Assembly: GCF_037023745.1 (NCBI RefSeq)
Contig: NZ_CP146101.1
Span: 2,968,001-3,032,000, forward strand
DNA: 64,000 nt
Reading direction: 5' to 3'
Source of the DNA: Streptomyces sp. SCSIO 30461
GTDB lineage: Bacteria > Actinomycetota > Actinomycetes > Streptomycetales > Streptomycetaceae
The translations under genes and the position numbers were made by a program. Below, in pieces: positions 46,632 through 57,150 of the stretch. The stretch's first letter is position 1; each line of letters opens with the position of its first letter. The notes below the pieces were generated by a model. That model ran no database searches. It was not told where the DNA came from and worked only from the letters and a program-made list of their open reading frames with translations.

Positions 46632-47459
46632 GTGCCCAAGCAGCCCCGAGAGCCCAGTGAACGCAGTGGACGCAGGGAACCCCGAGCGCCCCGAGGCGCG
46701 GCGGACGTGACGGGCGCGGCCACTGCGCTCCAACTGGTGGTGGACCGCAGTAGCCCGGTCCCGCTCTACTTCCAGCTCTCCCAGCAGCTGGAAGCGGCAA
46801 TCGAGCTCGGCACGCTCACTCCCGGCAGCCTGCTCGGCAACGAGATAGAGCTCGCGGGCCGACTCGGCCTCTCCCGGCCCACCGTCCGCCAGGCCATTCA
46901 GTCGCTGGTCGACAAGGGACTGCTGGTGCGCCGCAGAGGTGTGGGCACCCAGGTGGTGCACAGCCAGGTGAGACGGCCACTGGAGCTGAGCAGCCTCTAC
47001 GACGACCTCGACGCGGCGGGCGGGAGCCCGGCGACGACCGTGCTCCGCAACACCATCGAACCGGCCCCCGCGGAGGTCGCTGTCGCCCTCGGCGTGCCGG
47101 AGGGGAGCGAGGTGCACCTGGTGGAGCGGCTCCGGTACGCGCACGGCGAACCCCTGGCGCACCTGTGCAACCACCTTCCGGCAGGGCTGCTGCCGCTCGA
47201 CACCGACCGTCTCGAAGCCACCGGGCTCTACCGGATGATGCGCGCGGCCGGGATCACTTTGCACAGCGCCCGCCAGTCGGTAGGGGCCCGGGCCGCCACC
47301 GCCGACGAGGCCGGGCAGCTCGCCGAGGAGCCCGGCGCGCCGCTGCTGACCATGCTGCGCACCACGTACGACGACACCGGACGCGCGGTCGAATTCGGCT
47401 CGCATGTGTTCAGGGCGTCGCGCTACGCCTTCGATTTCCAGCTTCTGGTGCGCCCGTAG
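46632..47459 (+). CDS. GntR/HutC-family transcriptional regulator
   Basis: A 275-residue regulator. The winged helix starts VPLYFQLSQQLEAAIELGTL and continues GNEIELAGRLGLSRPTVRQA IQSLVDKGLLVRRRG; the C-terminal UTRA domain (YRMMRAAGITLHSARQSVGA...FEFGSHVFRASRY-like end) senses a ligand. GTG 46632 gives a normal length; a longer frame to 45846 is a shadow of the dehydrogenase. Next to a sugar ABC operon, so likely its local repressor. Confidence 0.87.
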   Translation: MPKQPREPSERSGRREPRAPRGAADVTGAATALQLVVDRSSPVPLYFQLSQQLEAAIELGTLTPGSLLGNEIELAGRLGLSRPTVRQAIQSLVDKGLLVRRRGVGTQVVHSQVRRPLELSSLYDDLDAAGGSPATTVLRNTIEPAPAEVAVALGVPEGSEVHLVERLRYAHGEPLAHLCNHLPAGLLPLDTDRLEATGLYRMMRAAGITLHSARQSVGARAATADEAGQLAEEPGAPLLTMLRTTYDDTGRAVEFGSHVFRASRYAFDFQLLVRP

Positions 47460-47542
47460 GTTCGATCCGGTGCCTCAGGGATACTGAACCAGCTGGGGTA
47501 CGGAATCGGGGACCACGAGCGGAACGAGAGGTGCGCGGCGTC

Positions 47543-48586
47543 GTGACAAGGGCGACAGAGGCGGCAGGGTCGGCAAGAGGCCGTGCGGGGGTACGCGCGC
47601 TCGGGTCCATGCTGGTGGTGGTGGCGCTCGGCGTGTCGACCGCGGGGTGCAGCGCGACCGGCGGCAAGCGAGCCGAAGACGCCCGCAAGCAGGCTGCGGC
47701 AGAGGGCCGAGCCGCCGTCAGCACCCCCCGCTGGACCTTCGCCATGGTCACCCACTCCGGTGCGGGCGACACCTTCTGGGACATCGTCCAGAACGGCGCC
47801 AAGCAGGCCGCAGCCAAGGACAACATCAACTTCCTCTACGCCAACAGCGACGAGGCCCAGCAGCAGGCGCAGCTCGTCGACTCCTACATCGACAAGAAGG
47901 TCGACGGCCTGATCGTCACCCTCGCCAAGCCCGAGGCGATGAAGGCGGTCGTGGCCAAGGCCACCAAGGCCGGGATCCCCGTGATCACGGTGAATTCCGG
48001 CGCTGAGCTGTCCAAGTCCTACGGTGCGCTCACCCATATCGGCCAGGACGAGACCATCGCCGGTGAGGCCGTCGGCGACGAGTTGGACGAGCGCGGCCGG
48101 AAGAGGGCCCTGTGCGTGATCCACGAGCAGGGCAACGTCGGCCATGAGCAGCGCTGCGCCGGAGCCAGGAAGACCTTCGGCGGCGCCATGGAGACCCTCT
48201 ACGTCGATGGCACCAACATGCCCGATGTACAGGCGTCCATCGAGGCCAAGCTCCAGACGGACGAGTCCATCGACGCGGTGGTCACGCTGGGCGCGCCCTT
48301 TGCCGCCGCCGCTGTCCAGGCCAAGGAGTCCGCGGGCAGCAAGGCCGAGGTCGACACCTTCGACCTCAACGCCAAGGTCGCCACCGAGCTCGAGGACGGG
48401 AAGCTCGGCTTCGCCGTAGACCAGCAACCGTATCTCCAGGGCTATGAGGCCGTGGACCTGCTGTGGCTCTACCGCTACAACGCCGATGTACTCGGCGGCG
48501 GCCGTCCCGTACTGACCGGACCGCAGATCATCACCGGCGCGGACGCCGCCAAACTGAAGGACTACGCCGAGCGGGGGACCCGATGA
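47543..48586 (+). CDS. sugar ABC transporter substrate-binding lipoprotein
   Basis: A 347-residue periplasmic-binding-protein-1 (ribose/inositol type). The signal peptide ends in a lipobox (VSTAGCSA, Cys near 36), so it is membrane-anchored outside the cell. The body has FWDIVQNGAKQAAAKDNINF, DSYIDKKVDGLIVTLAKPEA and GIPVITVNSGAE, typical of RbsB-like binders. GTG 47543 is preferred by the GAGAGG site; GTG 47531 is possible. Its stop overlaps the permease start (ATGA). Confidence 0.88.
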   Translation: MTRATEAAGSARGRAGVRALGSMLVVVALGVSTAGCSATGGKRAEDARKQAAAEGRAAVSTPRWTFAMVTHSGAGDTFWDIVQNGAKQAAAKDNINFLYANSDEAQQQAQLVDSYIDKKVDGLIVTLAKPEAMKAVVAKATKAGIPVITVNSGAELSKSYGALTHIGQDETIAGEAVGDELDERGRKRALCVIHEQGNVGHEQRCAGARKTFGGAMETLYVDGTNMPDVQASIEAKLQTDESIDAVVTLGAPFAAAAVQAKESAGSKAEVDTFDLNAKVATELEDGKLGFAVDQQPYLQGYEAVDLLWLYRYNADVLGGGRPVLTGPQIITGADAAKLKDYAERGTR

Positions 48587-49652
48587 CCGCGACCGCGCCA
48601 CCCGGCCGCGACCGGCCCCGTGAGCCCGGCGCCGCCGCGGCCGACGAACGGCTGCTGCACACCTCGACGCTGAAGAAGCTCCTCGGCAGGCCCGAACTCG
48701 GTGCCGTCGTGGGCGCCGCCGCGGTGTTCCTCTTCTTCTCCGTCGTCGCGGACGGCTTCCTGCGGGCATCCAGCCTCGGCACGGTGCTCTATGCGTCCTC
48801 GATCATCGGCATCATGGCCGTGCCCGTCGCACTGCTGATGATCGGTGGCGAGTTCGACCTGTCGGCCGGTGTGATGGTGACCAGCTCCGCGCTGGTCACC
48901 TCCATGTTCGCGTATCAGATGACGGCGAACGTCTGGGTGGGCGTGCTGGTGTCACTGCTGGTCACCCTGGCCATCGGGGTGTTCAACGGGCTCATGCTGA
49001 CCCGCACCAGGCTGCCCAGCTTCATCATCACCCTCGGCACCTTCCTGATGCTCACCGGCCTCAACCTCGGCTTCACCAAGCTGATCAGCGGCACGGTGTC
49101 GACGAAGTCGATCGCCGACATGGAGGGCTTCGATTCCGCCAAGGCGCTGTTCGCCTCGCAGCTCACCATCGGCGGTGTCGAGCTCAAGGTCACCATCCTG
49201 TGGTGGTTCGCGCTGGTCGCCGTCGCCACCTGGATCCTGCTGCGCACCCGTTTCGGCAACTGGATCTTCGCCGTCGGCGGCGGTGCGCACGCGGCCCGCG
49301 CGGTCGGCGTGCCGGTCGACAGGACCAAGATCCTCCTGTACGTGGGTGTGGCCTTCTGCGCCTGGATCTCCGGCCAGCACCTGCTGTTCTCGTTCGACGT
49401 CGTGCAGTCCGGCGAAGGCGTGGGCAACGAGCTGATCTACATCATCGCGGCCGTCATCGGCGGCTGTCTGATCACCGGTGGTTACGGCTCGGCGATCGGC
49501 TCCGCGGTGGGCGCGTTCATCTTCGGTATGACCAGCAAGGGCATCGTGTACGCGGAGTGGAACCCGGACTGGTTCACGTTTTTCCTCGGAGCGATGCTGC
49601 TCCTGGCGACCCTGCTCAACGCCTGGGTCCGCAAGCGCGCGGAGGCGACCGC

Positions 49653-49656
<4 letters not shown>
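48583..49656 (+). CDS. sugar ABC transporter permease (RbsC type)
   Basis: A 357-residue membrane protein with 8-10 hydrophobic helices of the BPD_transp_2 family: [39 protein letters not shown] (conserved GGxDLSVG-like loop) and [23 protein letters not shown] 48583 overlaps the binding-protein stop, and its own stop overlaps the ATPase ATG. Forms the membrane channel. Confidence 0.9.
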
Positions 49657-50495
<839 letters not shown>

Positions 50496-50511
50496 GGCGC
50501 TGTTCCGCGCC

Positions 50512-50922
50512 TCAATCGGCGGCAGCCCTCCCGGCGTCGGCCGCCCGCATCAGCGGCGCGCCGGGGCTGACCCGAGCCGGGCCGGTGAGCCCGAAGACCG
50601 CCTGTACGGAGGTCATGAGCCGGTTGGGTACGCCCCCGGGAGCGAACGACCCCACGACGAACAGCAGCGGGATCGCCGTCAGGAAGCACTGCGCGGCAAG
50701 GCGTGTGGCGGAGTCGAAGATGTCCGCGGCGACCATACGGGTCGTCAGCCGGGTCGCCACGGGGAAGCGCGCCTCGATCCGTGAGACGAGGGCGCGCGGC
50801 GAGTCCCCGTAGGCATGGAAACGGGCCGTCCACCACGCCGGGCGGGGGTGCCCGCCCCGCGCCGGAAGCGGACGTCCGGCAGGGAGAAGCCGTCCCTGAC
50901 CTCCGACCGGACCACGCTTCAC
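50512..50922 (-). pseudogene. N-terminal fragment of a YihY/BrkB-like membrane protein
   Basis: About 70 residues (RIEARFPVATRLTTRMVAAD, then ATRLAAQCFLTAIPLLFVVGSF and LMTSVQAVFGLTG) match the start of the YihY/virulence-factor BrkB family, normally about 300 residues. The frame then ends at 50512. The N-terminal 45 residues look like antisense of other sequence. Probably a truncated gene. Confidence 0.6.
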
Positions 50923-50930
50923 CGTGGTCT

Positions 50931-51233
50931 GTGGCCGGTCTCGCCTTCTTCCTGCAACCGTGGGGTCTGGTGGCCGCGGCGGTCACCGTGGTCATCGAGG
51001 CCGACCTGCCCCACGTCGGCACGTATCTGTTTCTGTTCGGATTCTGCCTGCTCGCGAGCGCGAGCCTGCTGGCGGCCGAGCTGTACATGATCTTCGCGCC
51101 CAAGGTCGCCGAAGCCCGGCTGAAGCGGCCGCGGGCCTGGCTCCAGCGCCACCAGGACCCGGCCGTCGTCTTCGGCTGCCTGCTGCTCGGGCTGCGGCTG
51201 ACCGGCAACAGCATCTACCAACTGACGAGCTGA
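50931..51233 (+). pseudogene. C-terminal fragment of a GAP (Sap/SfLAP) family membrane protein
   Basis: About 100 residues (LVAAAVTVVIEADLPHVGTY, FCLLASASLLAAELYMI and LLLGLRLTGNSIYQL) form the second half of GAP-family membrane proteins, normally about 220-250 residues. Upstream sequence in this frame is not membrane-like. Its 5' end meets the BrkB-like fragment on the other strand near 50925, consistent with one deletion removing parts of two genes. Confidence 0.6.
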
Positions 51234-51355
51234 CCGAAGGTGCGAAGCACCCAGCCGAGTGCTGCAATGGCATGCAGGGTGCCGTGCTCCCCGGACCGGC
51301 CGCGTCGTGGCCACCGAGCCGCCCCGGACCGCTGAGGCGTTGGCAAGGAGTGGTC

Positions 51356-51820
51356 ATGATCGATGACATCGAAGAACTGGGACCTGTCGACTACCTGGTC
51401 GTGGAGTTCCCCGGCAACCGTATGACGGGCGAGGGCCTGCCCCTGCTCATCGATCTGGCCGATCGCCAGATCATTCGTATTCTCGATTTGCTGTTCGTGA
51501 GCAAGGAGACCGACGGAACCCTCACGGTCATGGAGCTGTCCGACATCGACGGCGATGTGGACCTGACCGTGTTCGAGGGTGTCTCGTCGGGGCTGCTCGG
51601 CCAGGACGATCTGGACGAGGCGGGCGCAGTCATCGAGCCGGGCAACTCCGCCGCCGTCCTCGTGTACGAGAACACCTGGGCCGCTCCGCTCGCCCAGGCG
51701 ATGCGGCGCAGCGGTGCACAGCTGGTGGCCGGGGGACGCATTCCGGTCCAGGCGCTGCTCGCCTCGCTGGACGCGGTCGAAGAAGGCGGCATGTCCGGCC
51801 AGGAGACGTCAGCGGCCTGA
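51356..51820 (+). CDS. DUF6325 family protein
   Basis: A 154-residue acidic protein: LGPVDYLVVEFPGNRMTGEG at 7-26, LIDLADRQIIRILDLLFVSK, then NSAAVLVYENTWAAPLAQAM and IPVQALLASLDA. This resembles the DUF1269/DUF6325 group, cytoplasmic proteins of unknown function usually paired with a SHOCT protein, as here. ATG 51356 has AAGGAG seven bases upstream. Confidence 0.8.
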   Translation: MIDDIEELGPVDYLVVEFPGNRMTGEGLPLLIDLADRQIIRILDLLFVSKETDGTLTVMELSDIDGDVDLTVFEGVSSGLLGQDDLDEAGAVIEPGNSAAVLVYENTWAAPLAQAMRRSGAQLVAGGRIPVQALLASLDAVEEGGMSGQETSAA

Positions 51821-51856
51821 TTCCGAACCTCCGCACACCGTCGCATCCACTGGGAG

Positions 51857-52141
51857 ATGAACATGCCAGGTCTCATCCGCGGTGTCGCCCGAACCGCCGT
51901 GATCGCGGGTACCGCCACGGCGGTTTCCAACCGTGTCTCACGGCGCCAGCAGGGCCGCTGGGCGCAGCAGGGCGAGCAGCAGCAACAGCAGCAGCAGGCG
52001 GAAGCTCCGCCGACCGCACTCACGCCTGACGACGAGATGAGCAGCAAGATCGACAAGCTCAAGGAACTCGGCGAGCTGAAAGCCCAGGGGCTGCTCACCG
52101 AGGAGGAATTCGCCGCCGAGAAGCAGAAGGTACTCGCCTGA
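51857..52141 (+). CDS. SHOCT-domain protein
   Basis: A 94-residue protein. The N-terminus MNMPGLIRGVARTAVIAGTA is followed by a Gln-rich linker (seven consecutive Gln) and a C-terminal SHOCT domain, KIDKLKELGELKAQGLLTEE EFAAEKQKVL. SHOCT modules promote oligomerisation. It is 36 bp after the DUF6325 gene; these two commonly co-occur. ATG 51857; ATG 51863 is equally possible. Confidence 0.85.
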   Translation: MNMPGLIRGVARTAVIAGTATAVSNRVSRRQQGRWAQQGEQQQQQQQAEAPPTALTPDDEMSSKIDKLKELGELKAQGLLTEEEFAAEKQKVLA

Positions 52142-52205
52142 CACCTGAGCCATCACCACGCGCACACCGCGAACTCTCTCGGGGGGCCGGGAAGGGACGA
52201 CCCCC

Positions 52206-53591
52206 ATGACTCAGCCGCGGCCCAGGGCTGCCGCCTCCGGCGGCACCCAGCCGGAAGAGGCGGACCGGCTGCGGGAACTGCTCCGCACCCCGAGCTATCG
52301 CAAGACGCTGGTGTTCTCCGCGCTTCTCGGCATCCCCGTGTCGCTGATCGCGTTCTGGTTCCTCGTGGTGCTGCACGAGCTGGAACACCTGGTGTGGGAC
52401 GTCCTCCCGGAGACGCTCGGCTGGTCCATTCCGCCCTGGTGGTGGCCCTTGGTGCTGCTTCCGATCGCCGGGCTCGTCGTCTCCTGGGTCGTCCTGCGAC
52501 TGCCGGGCGCCGGCGGCCACATCCCCGCCTACGGGCTCCAGCCCGGCGGATCGACCTCGAAGGCGTTGCCGGGTGTGGTCATCGCCGCGGTGGCGAGTCT
52601 GCCACTGGGTGCGACGCTCGGCCCCGAAGCACCCCTGATCGCCCTGGGCGGCGGTCTCGCCCTGCTGTTCAGGGAGCTCACCCGGGCACCCGCCACACCG
52701 CAGAGCACCGCCCTGCTCGGGGCGGCCGGTGCCGCCGCCGCCATCGCGGCGATCTTCGGTAACCCGGTCGTCGGCGCCGTCCTGCTGATGGAAGTCATCG
52801 GCGTCGGCGGCCCGCAGCTCTTCGCGATCATGCTTCCGGCGCTGCTCTCCAGCGGAGTGGGCGCCCTGGTGTTCACCGGCTTCGGCCGCTGGACCGGTCT
52901 CGACACGGCGAGTCTGCGGCTCAAGCTGTCCGGCCCGTTCCCGCACCTGGACGCCGGGGATGTGCTCTGGGCGCTGCTGGTCGCCGCCGTGATCGGCGCG
53001 GTGGTGCACTACATCTTCACGGTGGGCCGGTACTTCGCCGCCCTGGTCGCGGCGCGCACCGTCCGTACGACCGTGCTGTGCGCGCTGGGCGCCGGGGTCT
53101 GCGCCGCCCTGTACACGCTGCTCACGGGCCGTTCTCCCGCCGATGTGGCCTCGTCAGGACAGGCGGCGATGGTGCAGTTGTCGGCGCACCCCCAGTCGTA
53201 CGGGATCGCCGCGCTGGTCGCCGTGCTGGTGTTCAAGGGCGCCGCCTACGCACTCTGCCTCGGCAGTCTGCGGGGCGGCCCGGTGTTTCCCGCGCTGTTC
53301 TTCGGCGCCGCGGCCGGTGTGCTCGCGGCACCCCTGCCCGGTCTCGGCTTCATCCCCGGAATGGCCGTCGGTATGGCCGCGGCTTCCGCGGCGGCGCTGC
53401 GGCTGCCGGTCAGCAGTGTGGTGCTGGTGGTGATGCTGCTCGGCAGCGTCTCGATGATCCCGGTGGTGATCCTGGCCGCCGTGGTCGCCTTCGTCGTGAC
53501 CGAACTCCTGCCGGCGGGACCGGGTGTCGCCCCCGGTGGCCCCCCACCGGCACAACAGGACCGGGCGGCCGGGGTGCGGGGAGCGGCGTGA
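52206..53591 (+). CDS. ClC-family chloride channel/antiporter
   Basis: A 461-residue membrane protein with about 10 helices. The ClC signature elements are GAGGHIPAYG (usually GSGIP), TLGPEAPLIALGGG (the usual GxEGP; here the Gly after the gating Glu is Ala) and SLRGGPVFPALFFGAAAG (usually GxFxP). The altered first and second motifs place it in a divergent ClC branch, and ion selectivity cannot be inferred. Its stop overlaps the next gene's GTG start, linking it to the cyclase-family enzyme. Confidence 0.85.
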   Translation: MTQPRPRAAASGGTQPEEADRLRELLRTPSYRKTLVFSALLGIPVSLIAFWFLVVLHELEHLVWDVLPETLGWSIPPWWWPLVLLPIAGLVVSWVVLRLPGAGGHIPAYGLQPGGSTSKALPGVVIAAVASLPLGATLGPEAPLIALGGGLALLFRELTRAPATPQSTALLGAAGAAAAIAAIFGNPVVGAVLLMEVIGVGGPQLFAIMLPALLSSGVGALVFTGFGRWTGLDTASLRLKLSGPFPHLDAGDVLWALLVAAVIGAVVHYIFTVGRYFAALVAARTVRTTVLCALGAGVCAALYTLLTGRSPADVASSGQAAMVQLSAHPQSYGIAALVAVLVFKGAAYALCLGSLRGGPVFPALFFGAAAGVLAAPLPGLGFIPGMAVGMAAASAAALRLPVSSVVLVVMLLGSVSMIPVVILAAVVAFVVTELLPAGPGVAPGGPPPAQQDRAAGVRGAA

Positions 53592-54520
53592 GCACGCGTA
53601 CGCGCATGAGCCCGGAAGCGTTCCGGACTCTCTACGAGCGGCTGCGCGAGCAGACCCGGCAGGGCCCCGGAGACCGGCGCGGCGCGCTGAACCACCTCAC
53701 GCCGGACCGGATCACGGCCGCGGCGGCGGAGGTCGTCTCGGGGCGCGCGGTGTCGCTCGCCGCGCCGGTCGAGACAAGGGTCGGACCGGACAGCCCCGAA
53801 CCGGCCGTCCACCGCATGACCGGTCCGGAGACGGACGACATCGGAGGTCCTGGCCTGGACTTCGCCCGCGACCGGTTCGCCATGAACGTCCACGGAGACT
53901 GCGACAGCCATCTCGACGCGCTCTGCCACGTCATCTACGACGGTTCGCTCTACAACGACGTGCCCGCTTCCACCGTCACACCGGAAGGGGCCCCCGAGCT
54001 CACCGTCGATCTCGTCGCGGACGGCGTCGTGGGACGCGGAGTGCTGCTGGACATTCCCCGGCTCAGAGGCGTGCGCTGGCTGGAGCCCGGCGACTGCGTG
54101 ACAGCCGGTGATCTCGTGGCAGCCGAGGTGGAGCAGGGCGTACGGGCCGGGCCGGGGGACCTGCTGCTCGTCCGGGTCGGGCACCGGCTCAGACGCCGTG
54201 AGACCGGCGCCTGGGACGTGTCGTCGGCCCGCGCCGGTCTCCACCCGGACGCCATGGAGTTCCTGGCCGAACGCCGGGTCGCGGTGCTCGGCGGTGACGG
54301 CAACAACGACACCGCCCCCAGCCCGGTGGAGGGTGTCGCCTTCCCCGTCCACGTCCTGGCCGTCCATGCCATGGGCGTGCACCTGATGGACTACCTGCAG
54401 TTCGAGGAGCTCGCCCCGCTCTGCGCACAGGACAACCGCTGGACCTTCCTGTGCGTGATAGCACCGCTGCGGCTGCCCGCCGCCACCGGTTCGCCGGTGA
54501 ACCCGATCGCGATTCTGTGA
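53588..54520 (+). CDS. cyclase-family (kynurenine-formamidase-like) metal hydrolase
   Basis: A 310-residue PF04199 protein. The metal motif HGDCDSHLDALCH (variant of HxGTHxDxPxH) is near residue 100. VVGRGVLLDIPRLRGV and LLVRVGHRLRR follow, and HVLAVHAMGVHLMDYLQFEE carries further ligands. Family members hydrolyse N-formylkynurenine, cyclic amides or similar. GTG 53588 overlaps the ClC stop by 4 bp. Substrate unknown. Confidence 0.85.
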   Translation: MSTRTRMSPEAFRTLYERLREQTRQGPGDRRGALNHLTPDRITAAAAEVVSGRAVSLAAPVETRVGPDSPEPAVHRMTGPETDDIGGPGLDFARDRFAMNVHGDCDSHLDALCHVIYDGSLYNDVPASTVTPEGAPELTVDLVADGVVGRGVLLDIPRLRGVRWLEPGDCVTAGDLVAAEVEQGVRAGPGDLLLVRVGHRLRRRETGAWDVSSARAGLHPDAMEFLAERRVAVLGGDGNNDTAPSPVEGVAFPVHVLAVHAMGVHLMDYLQFEELAPLCAQDNRWTFLCVIAPLRLPAATGSPVNPIAIL

Positions 54521-54534
54521 GGACGGTGGCCGTC

Positions 54535-56151
54535 ATGAACGCCTTCCCCCATGTTGCCCGACACGTCGCCCCCCGCGCCGACCACTACGACGTCATCGTC
54601 ATCGGCACCGGAGCGGGCGGTGGCACCCTGGCCCACCGTCTCGCGCCCTCCGGGAAGCGCGTACTGATGCTGGAGCGCGGTGACTACCTGCCACGGGAGC
54701 GCGACAACTGGGACTCTACGGCCGTCTTCGTCAAGGGCAAGTACCGCGCTCCCGAGTTCTGGTACGACAGGGATGGCCGGACGTTCCCACCCGAGGTCAA
54801 CTACTACGTCGGCGGCAACACCAAGTTCTACGGCGCCGCACTGTTCCGGCTGCGCCCCGAGGACTTCGGCGAGCTGCGCCACCACGGCGGCATCTCCCCG
54901 GCCTGGCCGATCCGCTACGCGGACCTGGAGCCGTACTACACCCAGGCGGAGCACCTCTACCTGGTCCACGGCAGGCACGGCGAGGACCCGACGGAGGGCG
55001 CGGCGAGCAAGCAGTACGCATATCCGCCCGTCGAACACGAGCCCCGTATCCAGCAGTTGAGCGACGACCTGGAGAAGTGCGGACTGCACCCCTTCCATCT
55101 GCCGATCGGCGTCAACCTGCTCCAGGACGAGCACGGCCTGGCCACCCACTCCAGCGTGTGCATCCGCTGCGACAGGGTCGACGGCTTCCCCTGCCTGGTA
55201 CGCGGCAAATCCGACGCACAGGTGATCTGTGTGGAACCGGCCCTGGAACACCCCAATGTCGAACTGGTCACCCATGCCCATGTGACGCGCCTGGAGACAG
55301 ACCCGACCGGGCGCAGTGTCTCCAACGTGGTCGCCACCCTCGGTGACGGCTCGACCGCGCGGCTGTCCGCCGACGTCGTCGTGGTCTCCTGCGGCGCGGT
55401 CAACTCGGCCGTACTGCTGCTCGCCTCCGCCGACGACAACCACCCGGGTGGCCTTGCCAACAGCTCGGACACCGTGGGCCGCCACTACATGCGGCACAAC
55501 AACATGGCGCTGATGGCGGTGTCCAAGGAACCCAACGACACCCGGTTCCAGAAGACCCTGGCCCTGCACGACTGGTACCTGGGCGCCGACGACTGGGACT
55601 ATCCGCTCGGCGGTATGCAGATGCTCGGCAAGTCCGACGCCGAACAGATCCACGGCGAGGCACCCCGCTGGGCCGGCGCGGTGTCGCCGGACATGCCCTT
55701 CGAGGTGCTGGCCCACCACGCCGTCGACTTCTGGCTGTGCGGTGAGGACCTGCCGGCCCCGGACAACCGGGTCACCCTGGACCGGGACGGCGGGATCCAC
55801 CTGGCGTTGGACGAGAAGAACAACATCGAGGGCCTGAATCGGCTGCGGCACAAACTTCGGGGCATGCTGAGCCACCTCGGCATGCACGAAGACCATCTGC
55901 TGCCGCACAGCATCTACCTGTACAAGGGCATGCCCATCGGCGCGACCGCCCATCAGGCCGGCACGGTGCGTTTCGGCCGTGATCCCGCCGACTCCGCCCT
56001 GGACACCAACTGCAAGGCACACGACCTGGACAACCTCTACGTCGTGGACACGAGCTTCTTCCCGAGCATCGGCGCCGTCAACCCGTCCCTGACGGCCATG
56101 GCCAATGCCCTCCGGGTCGGTGACCACATCATCGAGCGCCTGCGCGGTTGA
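54535..56151 (+). CDS. GMC-family FAD oxidoreductase
   Basis: A 538-residue flavoprotein. FAD motif YDVIVIGTGAGGGTLAHRLA at about 19-38, then VLMLERGDYLPRE; the C-terminal GMC_oxred_C block ends NLYVVDTSFFPSIGAVNPSL TAMANALRVGDHI, with an NPS motif normal for the family. It oxidises an alcohol or sugar of unknown identity. ATG 54535 lies 14 bp after the cyclase stop, so same operon. Confidence 0.9.
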   Translation: MNAFPHVARHVAPRADHYDVIVIGTGAGGGTLAHRLAPSGKRVLMLERGDYLPRERDNWDSTAVFVKGKYRAPEFWYDRDGRTFPPEVNYYVGGNTKFYGAALFRLRPEDFGELRHHGGISPAWPIRYADLEPYYTQAEHLYLVHGRHGEDPTEGAASKQYAYPPVEHEPRIQQLSDDLEKCGLHPFHLPIGVNLLQDEHGLATHSSVCIRCDRVDGFPCLVRGKSDAQVICVEPALEHPNVELVTHAHVTRLETDPTGRSVSNVVATLGDGSTARLSADVVVVSCGAVNSAVLLLASADDNHPGGLANSSDTVGRHYMRHNNMALMAVSKEPNDTRFQKTLALHDWYLGADDWDYPLGGMQMLGKSDAEQIHGEAPRWAGAVSPDMPFEVLAHHAVDFWLCGEDLPAPDNRVTLDRDGGIHLALDEKNNIEGLNRLRHKLRGMLSHLGMHEDHLLPHSIYLYKGMPIGATAHQAGTVRFGRDPADSALDTNCKAHDLDNLYVVDTSFFPSIGAVNPSLTAMANALRVGDHIIERLRG

Positions 56152-56298
56152 GCCGCCCGGGGGAAGATCGGCCATCCAACGGCGCAACGGGCAGTGCGCC
56201 CCTGTCCCCTGACGGGTGCCCCGGTGCTTCCGTGACGTGACGCTTGCCCGCGCCGCGCGGCGGACGGCGGGACCGGAGGGACCTATCAGGGAGGCAGC

Positions 56299-57135
56299 GT
56301 GGATTCCCATGCCAGTGCGGGACCGCAGACGGTCGCACCTCTGCTGAAAGGGCAGAAGGCGCTGGTCACCGGAGCGAACTCGGGCATCGGCAAGGCCACC
56401 GCCCTTGCCCTGGGACGTGCGGGCGCCGATGTGGTCGTGAACTATGTGGCGGGTCGGGAAGCGGCCGAAGAGGTGGTCGCCCAGATCACTGCGCAGGGCT
56501 CGCGCGCCGCCGCCTACGAGGCCGACGTCTCCCGGGAGGACCAGGTCACGGCCATGGTGGACCGGATGGTCGAGGAGTTCGGCACCATCGACATCCTGGT
56601 CGCCAATGCCGGACTCCAGCGCGACGCCGCCTTCACCGAGATGACGCTCGCGCAGTGGCAGAAGGTGATCGACGTCAATCTGACCGGTCAGTTCCTGTGC
56701 GCGCGTGAGGCCACCAAGGAGTTCCTGCGGCGCGGAGTGGTGCCCGAGGTTTCACGTTCCGCCGGGAAGATCATCTGCATGAGCTCGGTGCACCAGATCA
56801 TCCCCTGGGCAGGGCACGTCAACTACGCCTCGTCCAAGGGTGGCGTGCTGATGATGATGGAGACCCTGGCCCAGGAGCTGGCATCGAAGAAGATCCGGGT
56901 CAACGCGGTCGCCCCCGGCGCGATCAGGACACCGATCAACACCGACGCCTGGGACACCCCCGCGGCCGAGCAGGACCTGTTGAAGCTCATCCCGTACGGA
57001 CGGGTCGGCGAACCAGAGGATATCGCTCACGCGGCCGTCGCCCTCGCATCCGACCTCCTGGACTACGTGGTGGGCGCCACTCTCTACGTGGACGGGGGCA
57101 TGACCCTCTTCCCCGGATTCGCCACGGGCGGATGA
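56299..57135 (+). CDS. SDR-family oxidoreductase (glucose 1-dehydrogenase-like)
   Basis: A 278-residue classical short-chain dehydrogenase: cofactor motif ALVTGANSGIGKATALALGR near 25, NNAG equivalent VANAGLQ, Ser in ICMSSVHQI, and catalytic YASSK. It ends with the VDGGMTLFPGF tail typical of glucose 1-dehydrogenase-like SDRs. GTG 56299 follows GGGAGG. The 147-bp gap upstream shows nothing specific. It may work with the GMC enzyme. Confidence 0.88.
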   Translation: MDSHASAGPQTVAPLLKGQKALVTGANSGIGKATALALGRAGADVVVNYVAGREAAEEVVAQITAQGSRAAAYEADVSREDQVTAMVDRMVEEFGTIDILVANAGLQRDAAFTEMTLAQWQKVIDVNLTGQFLCAREATKEFLRRGVVPEVSRSAGKIICMSSVHQIIPWAGHVNYASSKGGVLMMMETLAQELASKKIRVNAVAPGAIRTPINTDAWDTPAAEQDLLKLIPYGRVGEPEDIAHAAVALASDLLDYVVGATLYVDGGMTLFPGFATGG

Positions 57136-57150
57136 CGTGTGCCCGACTCC

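Noticed and set aside
54391..56310. 639-codon minus-strand frame
   Set aside because: Antisense shadow of the GMC oxidoreductase.
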